Shown here piece by piece: positions 1 through 13,678 of a DNA stretch of 64,000 nucleotides (positions within the stretch are counted from its first letter, which is position 1; the number at the start of each line of letters is the position of its first letter). The stretch lies in assembly GCF_036320965.1 (NCBI RefSeq), contig NC_092231.1, positions 68,197-132,196 on the forward strand, given 5' to 3'. The stretch is from Panulirus ornatus (lineage: Eukaryota > Arthropoda > Malacostraca > Decapoda > Palinuridae). The notes under the pieces were generated by a model. It searched no databases. It was not told the DNA's origin and saw nothing but the letters and a program-made list of their open reading frames with translations. Made by a program: the position numbers and the translations under genes.

Positions 1-720
1 GACTTCATACTTGCCCCTCTTTCCAGGACTCTTGCATTTACCTCCCTTACAATGATTTGGTAAACAGAGAAGAGGTAGTAAAAGCTTTGCGGAAGATGAA
101 AGCCGGCAAGGCAGCAGGTTTGGATGGTATTGCAGTGGAATTTATTAAGAAAGGGGGTGACTGTATTGTTGACTGGTTGGTAAGGTTATTTAATGTATGT
201 ATGACTCATGGTGAGGTGCCTGAGGATTGGCGGAATGCGTGCGTAGTGCCATTGTACAAAGGCAAAGGGGATAAGAGTGAGTGCTCAAATTACAGAGGTA
301 TAAGTTTGTTGAGTATTCCTGGTAAATTATATGGGAGGGTATTGATTGAGAGGGTGAAGGCATGTACAGAGCATCAGATTGGGGAAGAGCAGTGCGGTTT
401 CAGAAGTGGTAGAGGATGTGTGGATCAGGTGTTTGCTTTGAAGAATGTATGTGAGAAATACTTAGAAAAGCAAATGGATTTGTATGTAGCATTTATGGAT
501 CTGGAGAAGGCATATGATAGAGTTGATAGAGATGCTCTGTGGAAGGTATTAAGAATATATGGTGTGGGAGGCAAGTTGTTAGAAGCAGTGAAAAGTTTTT
601 ATCGAGGATGTAAGGCATGTGTACGTGTAGGAAGAGAGGAAAGTGATTGGTTCTCAGTGAATGTAGGTTTGCGGCAGGGGTGTGTGATGTCTCCATGGTT
701 GTTTAATTTGTTTATGGATA
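1..720 (+). mobile_element. RTE-1 LINE fragment with inverted 5' segment (extends off left edge)
   Basis: Bases 51-720 encode, on the plus strand, the fingers and palm part of an RTE-type reverse transcriptase. Visible motifs are KAAGLDGI, the LYKGKGDKSECSNYRGI block, CGFRSGRGC, the catalytic-Asp block AFMDLEKAYDRV and GLRQGCVMSPWLFN. The frame stops at (TA)n near 720, before the FADD box. Bases 1-50 are the same element in the opposite orientation: reverse-complemented they read [16 protein letters not shown] sequence, which lies immediately downstream of the plus-strand segment in intact copies. The two pieces are therefore almost contiguous in the parent RNA but joined head to head. It is closest by eye to the copy at 1142-3396, sharing an AGTCCTGG variant. 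Non-functional fragment. Confidence 0.85.
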
Positions 721-734
721 TATATATATATATA

Positions 735-833
735 TATAGGGGATAGGGGAGAAAGAATACTTCCCACGTATTCCCTGCGTGTCGTAGAAGGCGACTAAAA
801 GGGAAGGGAGCGGGGGGCTGGAAATCCTCCCCT

Positions 834-879
<46 letters not shown>

Positions 880-988
880 CTTCCAAAAGAAGGAACAGAG
901 AAGGGGGCCAGGTGAGGATATTCCCCAAAAGGCCCAGTCCTCTGTTCTTAACGCTACCTCGCTAATGCGGGAAATGGCGAATAGTATG
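735..988 (+). mobile_element. Short RTE-1-derived non-autonomous repeat, copy 1
   Basis: A ~230-bp repeat that starts with GGGGATAGGGGAGAAAG and ends near GGAAATGGCGAATAG. It is interrupted by a ~40-bp T run at 838-876. Four further copies lie at 13757-13988 (minus), 17335-17571, 27941-28184 and 31868-32003 (minus). It has no coding capacity. The 5' part resembles the 5' untranslated region of RTE-1 copies (55045-55215; reverse of 6830-6938), and the last ~30 bases resemble the RTE-1 3' end (CGCTACCTCGC...GCGGGA...GCGA). It is flanked by (TA)n on the left and poly(A)/(TA)n on the right. Confidence 0.75.
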
Positions 989-1000
989 AAAAAAAAAAAA

Positions 1001-3396
<2,396 letters not shown>

Positions 3397-3465
<69 letters not shown>

Positions 3466-3470
3466 ATATA
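3397..3470. repeat. (TA)n microsatellite
   Basis: Near-pure TA with a few TAAATA/TTTATA interruptions. It sits between the truncated 5' end of one minus-strand RTE-1 copy and the 3' tail of the next. Confidence 0.95.
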
Positions 3471-6400
3471 GGTAGTGCAAGGAAACAGACGAAAGAATGG
3501 CCCAATCCACCCACATACACATGTATATACATACACGTCCACATGCAAATATACATACCTTTACATCTCAGTGTATACATAGATATACACACACAGACAT
3601 ATACATATATACACATGTACATAATTCATATCGTCTGCCTTTATTCATTCCCATCGCCACCCTGCCACACATGAAATAACAATCCTCTCCCTCCTCGTGT
3701 GCAAGGTAGCACTAGGAAAAGACAGCAAATGCCACATTCGTTCACACTCAGTCTCTAGCTGTCATGTAATAATGGACTGAAACCACAGCTCCCTTTCCAC
3801 ATCCAGGCACCACAGAACTTTCCATAGTTTACCCCAGATGCTTCACATGCCCTGGTTCAAGCCATTGACAGCACGTTGAACCCAGTATACCACATCATTC
3901 CAATTCACTCTATTCCTTGTGCGCCTTTCACTCTCCTGCATGTTCAGGCCCCGATCATTCAAAATCTTTTTCACTCCATCTTTCCACCTATAATTTGGTC
4001 TCCCACTTCTCCTTGTTCCCTCCACCTCTGACACATATATCCTCTTGGTCAATCTTTTCTCACTCATTCTCTCCATGTGACCAAACCATTTCAAAACACC
4101 CTCTTCTGCTCTCTCAACCACACTCGCTTTATTACCACACATCTCTCTTACCCTATTATTACTTACTCGATCAAACCACCTCACACCACATATTGTCCTC
4201 AAACATCTCATTTCCTGCACATCCACCCTCCTCTGCACAACTCTGTCTATAGCCCATGCCTCGCAACCATATAACATTGTTGGAACCACTAGTCCTTCAA
4301 ACATACCCATTTTTGCTTTCCAGGCAAATGGTCTCGACTTCCACACATTCTTCAAGGCTCCCAGAACTTTCGCCTCCTCCCCCTTCTTATGATTCACTTC
4401 TGCTTCCATGGTTCCATCTGCTGCCAAATCCACTCCCAGATATCTAAATCACTTCACTTACTCCAGTTTTTCTCCATTCAAACTTACCTCCCAGTTGACT
4501 TGTCCCTCAACCCTACTTTACCTAATAACCTTACTCTCATTCACATTTACTCTCAAATTTCTTCTTTCACACACTTTACCAAACTCAGGCATCAGCTTTT
4601 GCTGTTTCTCACACGAATCAGCCACCAGTGCTGTATCATCAGCGAACAACAACTGACTCGCTTCCCAAGTTCTCTCATCCACAACAGACTGCATACTTGC
4701 CCCTCTTTCCAAAACTCTTGCATTCACCTCCCTAACATCCCCATCCATAAACAAATTAAACAACCATGGAGACATTACACACCCCTGCCACAAACCTACA
4801 TTCACTGAGAACCAATCAATTTCCTGTCTTCCTACACGTACACATGCCTTACATCCTCGATAAAAACTTTTAACTTCTTCTAACAACTTGCCTCCCACCC
4901 CATATATTCTTAATACCTTCCACAGAGCATCTCTATCAACTCCATCATATACCTTCTCCAGATCCATAAATGCTACATACAAATCCATTTGTTTTTCTAA
5001 GTATTTCTCTCATACATTCTTCAAAGCAAACACCTGATCCACACATCCTCTACCACTTCTGAAACCACACTGCTCTTCCCCAATCTGATGCTCTGAACAT
5101 GCCTTCACCCTCTCAATCAATACCCTCCCATATAATTTACCAAGAATACTCAACAAACTTATACCTCTGTAATTTGAGCTCTCACTCCTATCCCCTTTGC
5201 CTTTGTACAGTGGCACTATGCAAGTCTTCTGCCAATCCTCAGGCACCTCACCATGAGTCATACATACGTTAAATAACCTTACCAACCAGTCAACAATTCA
5301 GTCACCCCCTTTTTTAATAAATTCCACTGCAATACCATCCAAACCCACCTCCTTGCCGGCTTTCATCTTCCGCAAAGCTTTTACTACCTCTTCTCTGTTT
5401 ACCAAATCATTCTCCCTAACCCTCTCACTTTGCACACCACCTCAACCAAAACACCCTATATCTGCCACTCTTATCATCAGACAAGTTCAACAAACCTTCA
5501 AAATACTCATTCCGTCTCCTTCTCACATCACCACTACTTGTTATCACCTCCCCATTAGCCCCCTTCACTGATGTTCCCATTTGTTCCCTTGTCTAACTCA
5601 CTTTATTTACCTCCTTCCAAAACATCTTTTTATTTTCCCTAAAATTTAATGATACTCTTTCACCCCAACTCTCATTTGCCCTCTTTTTCAGCTCTTGCAC
5701 TTTTCTCTTGACCTCTTGCCGCTTTCTTTTATACATCTCCCAGTCATTTGCATTCTTTCCCTGCAAAAATCGTCCAAATGCTTCTCTCTTCTCTTTCACT
5801 AATATTCTTACTTCTTCATCCCACCACTCACTACCCTCTCTAATCTGCCCACCTCCCACGCTTCTCATGCCACAAGCATCTTTTGCACAAGCCATCACTG
5901 CTTCCCTGAATACATCCCATTCCTCCCCCACTCCCCTTACCTCCTTTGTTCTTGCTTTTTCCATTCTGCGCTCAGTCTCTCCTGGTACTTCCTCACACAA
6001 TTCCCCTTCCCAAGCTCACTTACACTCAACACTCTCTTCACCCCAACATTCTCTCTTCTTTTCTAAAAACCTCTACAAATCTTCACCTTTGCCTCCACAA
6101 GATAATGATCAGACATCCCTCCAGTTGCACAGTTCCTCAGCACATTAACATCCAAAAGTCTCTCTTTCGCACACCTATCAATTACCGCGTAATCCAATAA
6201 CGCTCTCTGGCCATCTCTCCTACTCACATATGTATACTTATGTATATATCTCTTTTTAAACCAGGTATTCCCAAGCACCAGTCCTTTTTCAGCACATAAA
6301 TATACAAGCTCTTCACCATTTCCATTTACAGCACTGAACACCCCATGTACACCAATTATTCCCTCAACTGCCACACTACTCACCTTTGCATTCAGATCAC

Positions 6401-6938
6401 CCATCACTATTACCCAGTCTCGTGCATCAAAACTACTAACACACTCGCTCATCTGCTCCCAAAACACTTGCCTCTCATGATCTTTCTTTTCATGCCCAGG
6501 TGCATATGCACCAATAATCACCCATCTCTCTCCATCCGCTTTCAGTTTTACCCATATCAATCTAGAGTTTACTTTCTTACACTCTATCACATACTGCCAC
6601 CACTCCTGTTTCAGTAGTGCTACTCCTCCCCTTGCACTTGTCCTCTCACCAACCCCTGACTTTACTCCCAAGACATTCCCAAACCACTCTTCCCCTTTAC
6701 CCTTGAGCTATGTTTCACTCAGAGCTAAAACATCCAGGTTCCTTTCCTCAGACATAATACCTATCTCTCCTTTTTTCTCATCTTGGTTACATCCACACAC
6801 ATTTAGACACCCCAATCTGAGCCTTCGAGGAGGGTGAGCACTTCCCGCGTGACTCTTTGTTCTGTTTCCCCTTTTAGAAAGTTAAAAATACAAGGAGGGG
6901 AGGGTTTCCAGCCCCTGCTCCTGTCCCCTTTAGTCTCC
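3471..6938 (-). mobile_element. RTE-1 LINE, nearly full-length, old long-tail copy
   Basis: A minus-strand element running from its 3' tail at 3471 to its 5' untranslated region, which ends about 6938. The tail is the long form (about 370 bases) with two copies of a GCGAGGTAGCGC-like motif (around 3470 and 3705). The coding region carries many frameshifts and stops. Open stretches are 3843-4433 (C-terminal domain), 4518-4988 and 5010-5285 (RT), 5593-6000 (linker) and 6063-6720 (endonuclease). The 5' untranslated region (6830-6938) contains the purine-rich block shared with the short repeat family. It is the best template here for the full order 5'UTR-EN-RT-C-terminal domain-3'UTR. Confidence 0.85.
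6063..6720 (-). pseudogene. APE-type endonuclease domain of RTE-1
   Basis: An open stretch of about 200 codons within a decayed element. It shows the order expected of a retrotransposon apurinic-like endonuclease: an N-terminal ALSET box just upstream (about 6715-6740), IGAYAPG, VMGDLNAKV (the GDxN box), DYAVIDR and the C-terminal GMSDHYLV (the SDH box). The endonuclease of this superfamily nicks target DNA to prime reverse transcription. It is separated from the linker and RT by frameshifts, so it is non-functional here. A second copy of the domain lies at 55472-55954. Confidence 0.85.
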
Positions 6939-7884
6939 AAACCATTTCAATACACCCTCTTCTCCTCTCTCAACCACGCTATTTATTAGAACACAATTAT
7001 CTTACCCTTTCATTACTTACTTGATCAAAGCACTTCACACCACATATTGTCCTCAAGCATCTTCCAACACATCCACCCTTCTCTGCACAACCCTATCTAT
7101 AGCCCACGCTTTGCATCCATAAAACATTGTTGGAACCACCATTCCTTCAAACATACCCATTTTTGCTTTCCGAGATAATGTTCTCGCCTTCCACACATTC
7201 TTCAACGCTCCCAGAACTTTCGCCCCCTCCTGCACCCTGTGACTCACTTCCGCTTCCATGGTTCCATTCGCTGCCAAATCCACTCCCATATAGCTAGAAC
7301 ACTTCACTTCTTCCAGTTTTTGTCCATTCAAACTTACCTCCTAATTAACTTGTCCTCAACCCTACTGTACCTAATAACCTTGCTCTTATTCACATTAATC
7401 TCAACTTTATATCACACACTTTACCAAACTCAGTCACCAGCTTCTGCAGTTTCTCACCCGAATCAGCCACTAGCGCTGTATCATCAGCGAAGAACAACTG
7501 ACTTCCCAAGCCCTCTCATCCACAACAGACTGCATACTTGCCCCTCTCTCCAAAACTCTTGCATTCACCTCCCAAACAACTCCATCCATAAACAAATGAA
7601 ACAACCATGGAGACATTACGCACCCCTGCCGCAAACCAACATTCACTGAGAACCAATCACTTTCCTCTCTTCCTACTCGTACGCATACTTTACATCCTCG
7701 ATAAAAACTTTTCACTGCTTCTAGCAACTTGACTCCCACACCAAAATACTCTTAATACCTTCCACATAGCATCTCTATGAACTCTATCATATGCCTTCAC
7801 CAGATCCGTGAATGCTACATACAAATCCATTTGTTTTCCTAAGTATTTGTCACATACATTCTTCAAAGCAAACACTTGATCCAA
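6939..7884 (-). mobile_element. RTE-1 LINE fragment (RT region only)
   Basis: A decayed minus-strand fragment from the WFGHM region (6939) back to the VDQVFALKNV region (7884). It has several small deletions, for example in the FADD region near 7490. It abuts the 5' untranslated region of the preceding copy on one side and an (AC)n array on the other. There is no 3' tail, so it is not a simple 5'-truncated insertion. Confidence 0.8.
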
Positions 7885-7901
7885 ACACACAAACACACAA
7901 A

Positions 7902-7981
<80 letters not shown>

Positions 7982-7990
7982 TACACAAAA

Positions 7991-8035
<45 letters not shown>
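7884..8035. repeat. (AC)n microsatellite
   Basis: About 150 bases of AC repeat with an internal AAACATACAC interruption near 7977-7993. It joins an RTE-1 fragment (GATCCA end) to the left end of the gypsy LTR. Confidence 0.95.
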
Positions 8036-8036
<1 letters not shown>

Positions 8037-8850
8037 CTCAAGATAATGCTCCTTTAAAGTTAAGGGATGAAGTGAAACACCAGTATTAGAAATATTCATA
8101 TTACAAGAAACAAAGAATACAAGACAAAAGAAACGTTACCCGCGCACGAATATTTACGCTCACACTTAAAGGCCCAGATAAGTTTTCAAACCGAGAGATC
8201 TCGTCCTTTACAAAGACTGGACTTAAAAGAATCATGATACAAATGCAGTTTATCGGTGGGCGAATTCTCTAAGACAAGTTACAATGCAATGTTACCCTCG
8301 AGCCCGAATAACATAGTATAACACCGTTGAGTGTAGTGTAGAGCACACTCGAGCCCGATTATAGTATAACACCGATGAGTGTAGTGTAGAGCAGTATCAC
8401 TCGGTACAATCGTAGTGGCTACGTGGTTGAAACAAAGGGAAATCACATACCCTGCTGGGCACGTGATGTCTTGAAGGATTGACAACCAAGCGGCCGTCAG
8501 GGGTATTTGCTAAATGGGAGCGAGGGCGTATACAGAGTCATTCATGATTGGCTACCTCCTCCTCGACCTGCCCCATCTCGTCTATGATTGAAGGGAATGA
8601 CCACGATAAGTTGGTTCTGATTAGGTGAAGTTTCCCTGAGCACAACCCCCCCCACCCCCAATCTCGACTGTGACTGGAGGGGAGTGGACATACAGTATCA
8701 GCCCTGATTGGCTGGATTCTCCTAGGGCACGCCCCCATCTCTCCGGTGAAATGTTGACCTGATGGTTTTCCCAAGCATGACCTAGCTGTTCCCCGTCCGT
8801 TGGGCGCCACAGGCGAAGGGGAAAATGACTGGCTTGAGTAGCCCCAGGTG
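8036..8850 (-). repeat. 3' LTR of the gypsy element
   Basis: It matches 12933-13640 in order and orientation over roughly 650-800 bases. Shared blocks include CCGAGAGATCTCGTCC, ATGCAGTTTATCGGTGGG, ACCCTGCTGGGCACGTGATG and CCAAGCGGCCGTCAGGGG. It carries an internal partial duplication of a CACTCGAGCCCGA...GAGTGTAGTGTAGAG block (8297-8395) and a C run (8647-8659). The outer end is eroded by (AC)n. By eye the two LTRs differ by scattered substitutions and indels, so the insertion is old. Confidence 0.8.
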
Positions 8851-8999
8851 TATCTTGAGTGACGACACGGCGATGGGAGATGACAAGCTTGGGGAGGCTT
8901 AATCCACAATCGGGATAGGGATGTCTCATTCGCCAGCTGCGGCTGTCCTGAACAAGGGAGGCTTGTTAAGGCCCATATTAGTGGCGAGGGGGAGCGCTT

Positions 9000-9324
9000 A
9001 AAGAGGAATTTTCTTACCATAAGAGCGGGACAAACAATCTGCAAGTACATGATGAATTTCCAAGTTATATTCTTGAAGGAACAAAGCTTATCTAGTTAAA
9101 AAAACCTGATTTTTTTCCCGAAATTTAACATATCTGAGGGGGTGGTGATCAGTATGCACAATGATAGGATTGCTTGAAGGGCACAAATATACATGAAAGT
9201 GATGTAAGGCAAGTATCAAGGACAAAAGTTCCTCCTCATTGGTGGAGTAATACCTTTGGGTTTGATTAAATTTCTTACTAAAATAGCTTACAGGATGGTC
9301 AGCCTTCTCTTCGCCCTCCTTCAA
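9000..9324 (-). pseudogene. Gypsy RNase H domain
   Basis: The open part reads KADHPVSYFSKKFN, YYSTNEEELLSLILAL, HFHVYLCPS and VHTDHHPLRY. This is the DHPVSYFSRKFN / YSTIEKEALA / HTDHNPL pattern of gypsy RNase H. In another frame (about 9000-9080) there follow YNLEIHHVLADCLSR, the end of the domain. The frame change and early stop make it non-functional. It removes the RNA template during reverse transcription in intact relatives. Confidence 0.85.
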
Positions 9325-9599
9325 GAGGACGGCACCAGCTAACTACATTACTGGCACCTATAGCTAACAAAATAGTTTGTTAAAATCAGGAGCCTGCAAA
9401 ATAAGATTATGCAAAGTATGTTTTTTAACTGATGAAAGGCTGTCACGCTGCTAATTCCAAACATATCTTGCATCTATAAATCTGTGATGGGAGCTGTAAA
9501 TGTGGTAAAGTTAATATTGAACATCCTGTAGTATACAACCATACCCATAAAACGCCTCGGAACTCTACTAGATCGGGAGGCACCCATCTAGGCTGAAGC

Positions 9600-10374
9600 C
9601 TGGACTTTTATTGGTGAGGCTAACTCAAGGCTAACTCACCTTGGCCGACCATTTAACCCAAATGCTACACTTTATCTTTCACAAATTCTCATTTGTTCCA
9701 TTTGAAACAGAAGTTGTCAAGCCTCTGTAAATGTTCGTCCCAACACTGACAGTATATAGCAATATCATCCAAATAAACAACACAGCTAGGCACGCATCTG
9801 ATGAGAAAGCCCATAATTCTGAAATGTGGCAGGAGCATTTTTCATGCCAAAAAGCATCTCGTCACATTTTATGTCCGTCCCAACACTACAAAGGCACTAA
9901 TATCTTGTCTCCGTTAATTTGCCAGTACCCCTTCCATAGGTCGAGTTTTGTCAAATAGCAAGCATTGCAAACTCGATCATTGCAATCTTCCAAACGTGGC
10001 AGGGCGTAAATGTCGGTACTCGTCACCTCACTGATCCGGCGTTAGTCTATACAGAACTGATAGGTCCCGTCGGGCTTGTGTATAAGGGTCACAGGCAAGC
10101 TCCACTCCGACTGACACGGCTCAATCACGTCACGCTTCGGCATGTAATCCAGTTCCTTCTGAAGGATGGTTGCTCGTTGTGGACTTATCCGGTAAGAAAC
10201 ATGGTTGATAGGCCGGGCATCTCCCACGTCTAAATCATGGCTGGTCAGTGAGGTCAGTCCAGATGTGCTTCGGAAAACCTCTGGATATTTTGACAACAGG
10301 GCAGATATCTGCCCACGTTGCTCTTCTGTCCGGTTGCGAGAGTTTCGCCTCCCACTCCCTGTTCGTGCTACCAT
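9600..10374 (-). pseudogene. Gypsy reverse transcriptase domain
   Basis: The N-terminal part (10042-10374) has the LTSHDLDVGDARPI block, then QKELDYMPKRDVIEPCQSEW and LIHKPDGTYQFCID, typical of the start of gypsy RT. Further on, in shifting frames, come KLDLWKGYWQ (first catalytic Asp, about 9930), FGMKNAPATFQ (about 9830-9860) and VVYLDDIAIY, with the YLDD box at 9764-9775. At least two frameshifts separate these blocks. It lies downstream of the integrase on the same strand. Confidence 0.85.
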
Positions 10375-10509
10375 CAGGTCTCCAAGGCACCTGTAGTATG
10401 ATCGTCCTCCTCGTCACGCCCGGCTCTGCTGAACGTTCGATGACGCAGACCGGCACGCTGTGCTTGACGGGGAGAAGCACTATTGGAATATGGTTTAAGC
10501 ATGTTGACG

Positions 10510-11454
10510 TCATAATCTCTGGCCTCTGCGCCCGTCAGGAGTCGAGACAAGGTAGCTTGAGTCTCTCACCCTCTTGATAATGGTGTATGGACCCTGAAAA
10601 CGGGATGCTAGTGGTTGTGCTGGTTGTAGTAATAGAAGCAACACCTCGTCCCCCGTCTCAGACCTCTTCCATCGAGACCGTTTGTCATACCAGCTCTTCA
10701 TCCGTGTCTGGGTCTCTTAAATTCTCCCGGGCTGCTTCCCAACATTTCCGTAGTCTCTCTAAGTCGCCGAATGAGTCTAACAAGCCGACACTGTCACTCT
10801 TGTTCAGCCATACATCTTTCAATAATGTAAGAGGCCCTAGGACCTCGTGGGCAAACATCAGCTCGAAGGGGGAGCCCAGAGATTCGTTCGGCACTTCTCT
10901 GGTGTTGAACAGAAGAAACGGCAATCCCTTTGCCCAATCTTTAAAGCTGTCGTCGCAATACGTTACAATGCTCCCTAACTCTGAGGGTGGTAAGCAGTGG
11001 AAATAATGTTACCGATACCCAGTTCCAAGGTTTTTGAAAAGACCTGGACATAAAGTTTGACCCCCGATCAGATTGCACCTTTCTGGGCAGTCAAAACTTG
11101 AAGCAAAGCATCTTCCGAACCGCTGTGGCATTCATGTTTCTTAAGGTATCGCTTCGGGATATCTCGTTGTCATATCAATAATACTCGAAATGTAACAGTT
11201 CCCAGATGAGGTTCTTGGCAAGGAGCCCACGAAGTCAACTATAACGCGGTCAAACGGAGCTTCAAATGGAGGTTAAGAACTATGGGAGCATCCTTAAGCT
11301 TGTGATTAGGCTTACCCATCACTTTACATGTATGGCACGCATTTACATACTGAACAACATCCTGGTGAACACCAGGCCAAGACGCATTCCGCCATACTCC
11401 GTTCAGGGTCTTTTTCGCCCTTAAGCGGCCTGCGAAAGCCCGAGACACGTGCAA
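10510..11454 (-). pseudogene. Gypsy integrase, upstream of RT
   Basis: Three integrase subdomains appear in order on the minus strand. The zinc-binding HHCC domain lies at 11239-11454 (H-V-S-R start, WPGVHQDVVQYVNACHTCK). The catalytic core includes VQSDRGSNFMS (Asp codon 11067-11069) and STAYHPQS. The C-terminal part has NESLGSPFELMFAHEVLGPL (10685-10924) and the GPY/F module GPYTIIKRVRDSSYLVSTPDG (10510-10701). The core carries a stop at 10975-10977 and another (TAA, 10963-10965) exactly where the catalytic Glu of the GALER motif is expected, so it cannot be active. Intact relatives insert the cDNA into the host genome. Confidence 0.85.
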
Positions 11455-11879
11455 GTTTCAAAGTCTCCCTTCGTTAGGGACGTGGCACCACAAGCTGGTT
11501 GACTGTCTGCCATTACATGACACCGGGCACCATTTCCTCATTAGCACCGCATCCCGAAAGTGATAACCGTCAGCCGACTCGAAGTTTCTAAAATTCTTGT
11601 TCTGCCTTCTATAATCTCTTCAGATTCTGCTATGATAAATCATCAACTTCACCCGCTGACCCTTGTTCGAATTCCAACCTAGCAAAGAAGGTATTATACA
11701 GCTCCACCTCACCGATTTCATCCTTAGAGGGTTTTTTCAGTCTCCTCGTCTCAACCTCTGTCTCCTCATGTCCACGGTGTGCGCATGGTAACTGCGCACA
11801 TTGGGCATGTCTCTGGTACCTATTCCTCAAGTTGCTCTCTCTGTGGATTCCACCGGTCTCACAGAGACTACCTACGCTA

Positions 11880-12060
11880 GGCCCATCTTTCCTTCCGCTA
11901 GGTCATTTCCTAACACAAAGCTGACTCCTGAGACAGGAAACTTATCCACAGTCCCCACAAGAGCAGGTCCCATGAAAAGATCTGTTTGCACATGCACACT
12001 CATCAGCTAGCGGAGCTGCCATGAGGTTCCACAGCCCGCCTAAAATGACTTGATTACCAG
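11880..12060 (-). pseudogene. Gypsy aspartic protease remnant
   Basis: On the minus strand a frame reads DLFMGPALVGTVDKFPVSGVSF and continues VLGNDLAEGKMG before a stop. The PV-GVSFLLGNDLAG pattern is the C-terminal part of the retropepsin in gypsy elements with this gene order. The catalytic D-T/S-G triad was not found and would lie in a decayed stretch towards gag. It sits between gag and integrase, as expected. Confidence 0.6.
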
Positions 12061-12099
12061 ACTCCCACATGCACGAAACCCTTTAACATCTCCCTTTTC

Positions 12100-12800
12100 A
12101 CGAAAATATTTACGTAGGTCTGATCATGGTTCTCACGCTTACCTCTGAACTTGCGTCTTTAAGCTTCTGCAGTTAACTTATAATAAGCTTTTTGCACCAC
12201 AGTCTTCGCGACCTCATGATCCGTACACTGGTCACTAGACAACGCTGCGTATGCGGTCTGAACCTTACCACAAAGGACAGATTGTAAAAAAAATCGGCCA
12301 AAACGTCCTGGGCTAAGAGAGCTGATTGGCCACATTTTCAAACGTACAGAAAAATTTAGTCATCCTCTTCACAGAACTTTGTTACAAATCTCGCGTGTTT
12401 CATAAAATCAAACTCTGGTACTGGCTTTGACATCCCGTCGCACTCTTATCCCAAAGCTAGCTTAGCCTGTTAAATCCTCGCTTCTTCCATTCGCACCTGT
12501 GCATTAATCCTAGCTTGTTCAGTATAGTCCTTCTGTGCCTGAAGCTTAGATTGTTCACTTTCTGCGTTAAGGCTAGCAACCTGTAGTTGAAACTGCAATT
12601 ATTCGGGATTAACTTTAATATTACTATATCGCTGAAGAGGGGCTAAAACTTCAGCCGACCTCGATGGAATGGAATAGTCAACACTATTTACATCAGGCAC
12701 AGTACTTACTAGCTTCTTACCAAATGATTGATGTATTACCAAAGCCTTCAAATCTGCTTTATGAGTATTTCGGTCATACACCACTCTTAACCCATTCGCA
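12100..12800 (-). pseudogene. Gypsy gag remnant
   Basis: Two open pieces on the minus strand. 12599-12784 begins at the N-terminal side without clear homology. 12159-12341 contains FFLQSVLCGKVQTAYAALSSDQ and VVQKAYYKL, which resembles the capsid region of related gypsy elements (LLQSVLVGKA-EVYSAL...VKEAILKAYEL pattern). No CCHC knuckle was seen. Stops and frameshifts separate the pieces. Confidence 0.6.
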
Positions 12801-12932
12801 ACAAGACTGAACTCAAAACCTGTTAAAGACCTAATATCACTTGAAGAGGGCTCAGACCGACAGAAACGGCATGAATAACTAACAAGGGAAGAAACTCCGT
12901 AAAGAAAATCGTGGCAGGTTTGCTAATTTCTT

Positions 12933-13640
12933 GTTACGCAACACTATTTTAAAATTAAGGAATGAAATTAAACACCATTAATGAAAATATTCATATTACA
13001 AGAAACGAAGAATACAAAAGAAACGTTACCCGGGCACAAATATTTACGTTCACACTTACCGGCCCAGGTAAGTTTTCAAACCGAGAGATCTCGTCCTTTA
13101 CAAAAACTTGACTTAAAAGAATCATGATACAAATGCAGTTTATCGGTGGGCGAATTCTCTAAGACAAGTTACAATGCAATGTTACACTCGAGCCCGAAAT
13201 AACATAGTATAACACCGTTGAGTGTAGGTAGTGTAGTGCAGTAATCCTTAGTACAATCGTAGTAGCTACGAGATTGAGACAAAAGGAAATCACATACCCT
13301 GCTGGGCACGTGATGGCTTAAAAAGGAATGACAACCAAGCGGCCGTCAGGGGTATTTGTTAAAGGGTGGCGAGGGCGTATACAGAGTCGGTCATGATTGG
13401 CTACCTCCGCCCAGACCTGCCCCATCTCGACTGTGATTGGAGGGGAGTGGCCATACAGTGCCTGTCGTAATTGGCTGGGATCGCCTAGGGCACGCCTTCA
13501 TCTCGCCGGTGAAATGTTGACATGATAGTTTTCCCAAGCATGACCTGGCTGACCCAAGACCCGTTGAGCGCCAAAGGGGAGGGGAAAAAAATGACAGGCC
13601 CAGGTGCCCACTGACCCCTGGCCACCACGGGCTCTCTCTA
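12933..13640 (-). repeat. 5' LTR of the gypsy element
   Basis: Partner of the repeat at 8036-8850. The inner boundary probably lies at TGTTACGCAACA (12933), inferred from the TG...CA rule, although the other LTR is eroded there. No convincing primer-binding site was seen next to it. The outer end fades at about 13640, shortly before (TA)n. Confidence 0.75.
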
Positions 13641-13678
13641 TCTCCCAACCCAACACACAGCTAACAACACATGTCCCT

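Noticed and set aside
7850..8099. Cys-Val repeat frames (VCVCVC) and Thr-His repeat frames
   Set aside because: Translation of the (AC)n array.
8621..9050. Frames of 100-170 codons inside the gypsy 3' LTR region
   Set aside because: They span LTR and pol end in the wrong frame, and a partner frame in the other LTR is interrupted. No homology.
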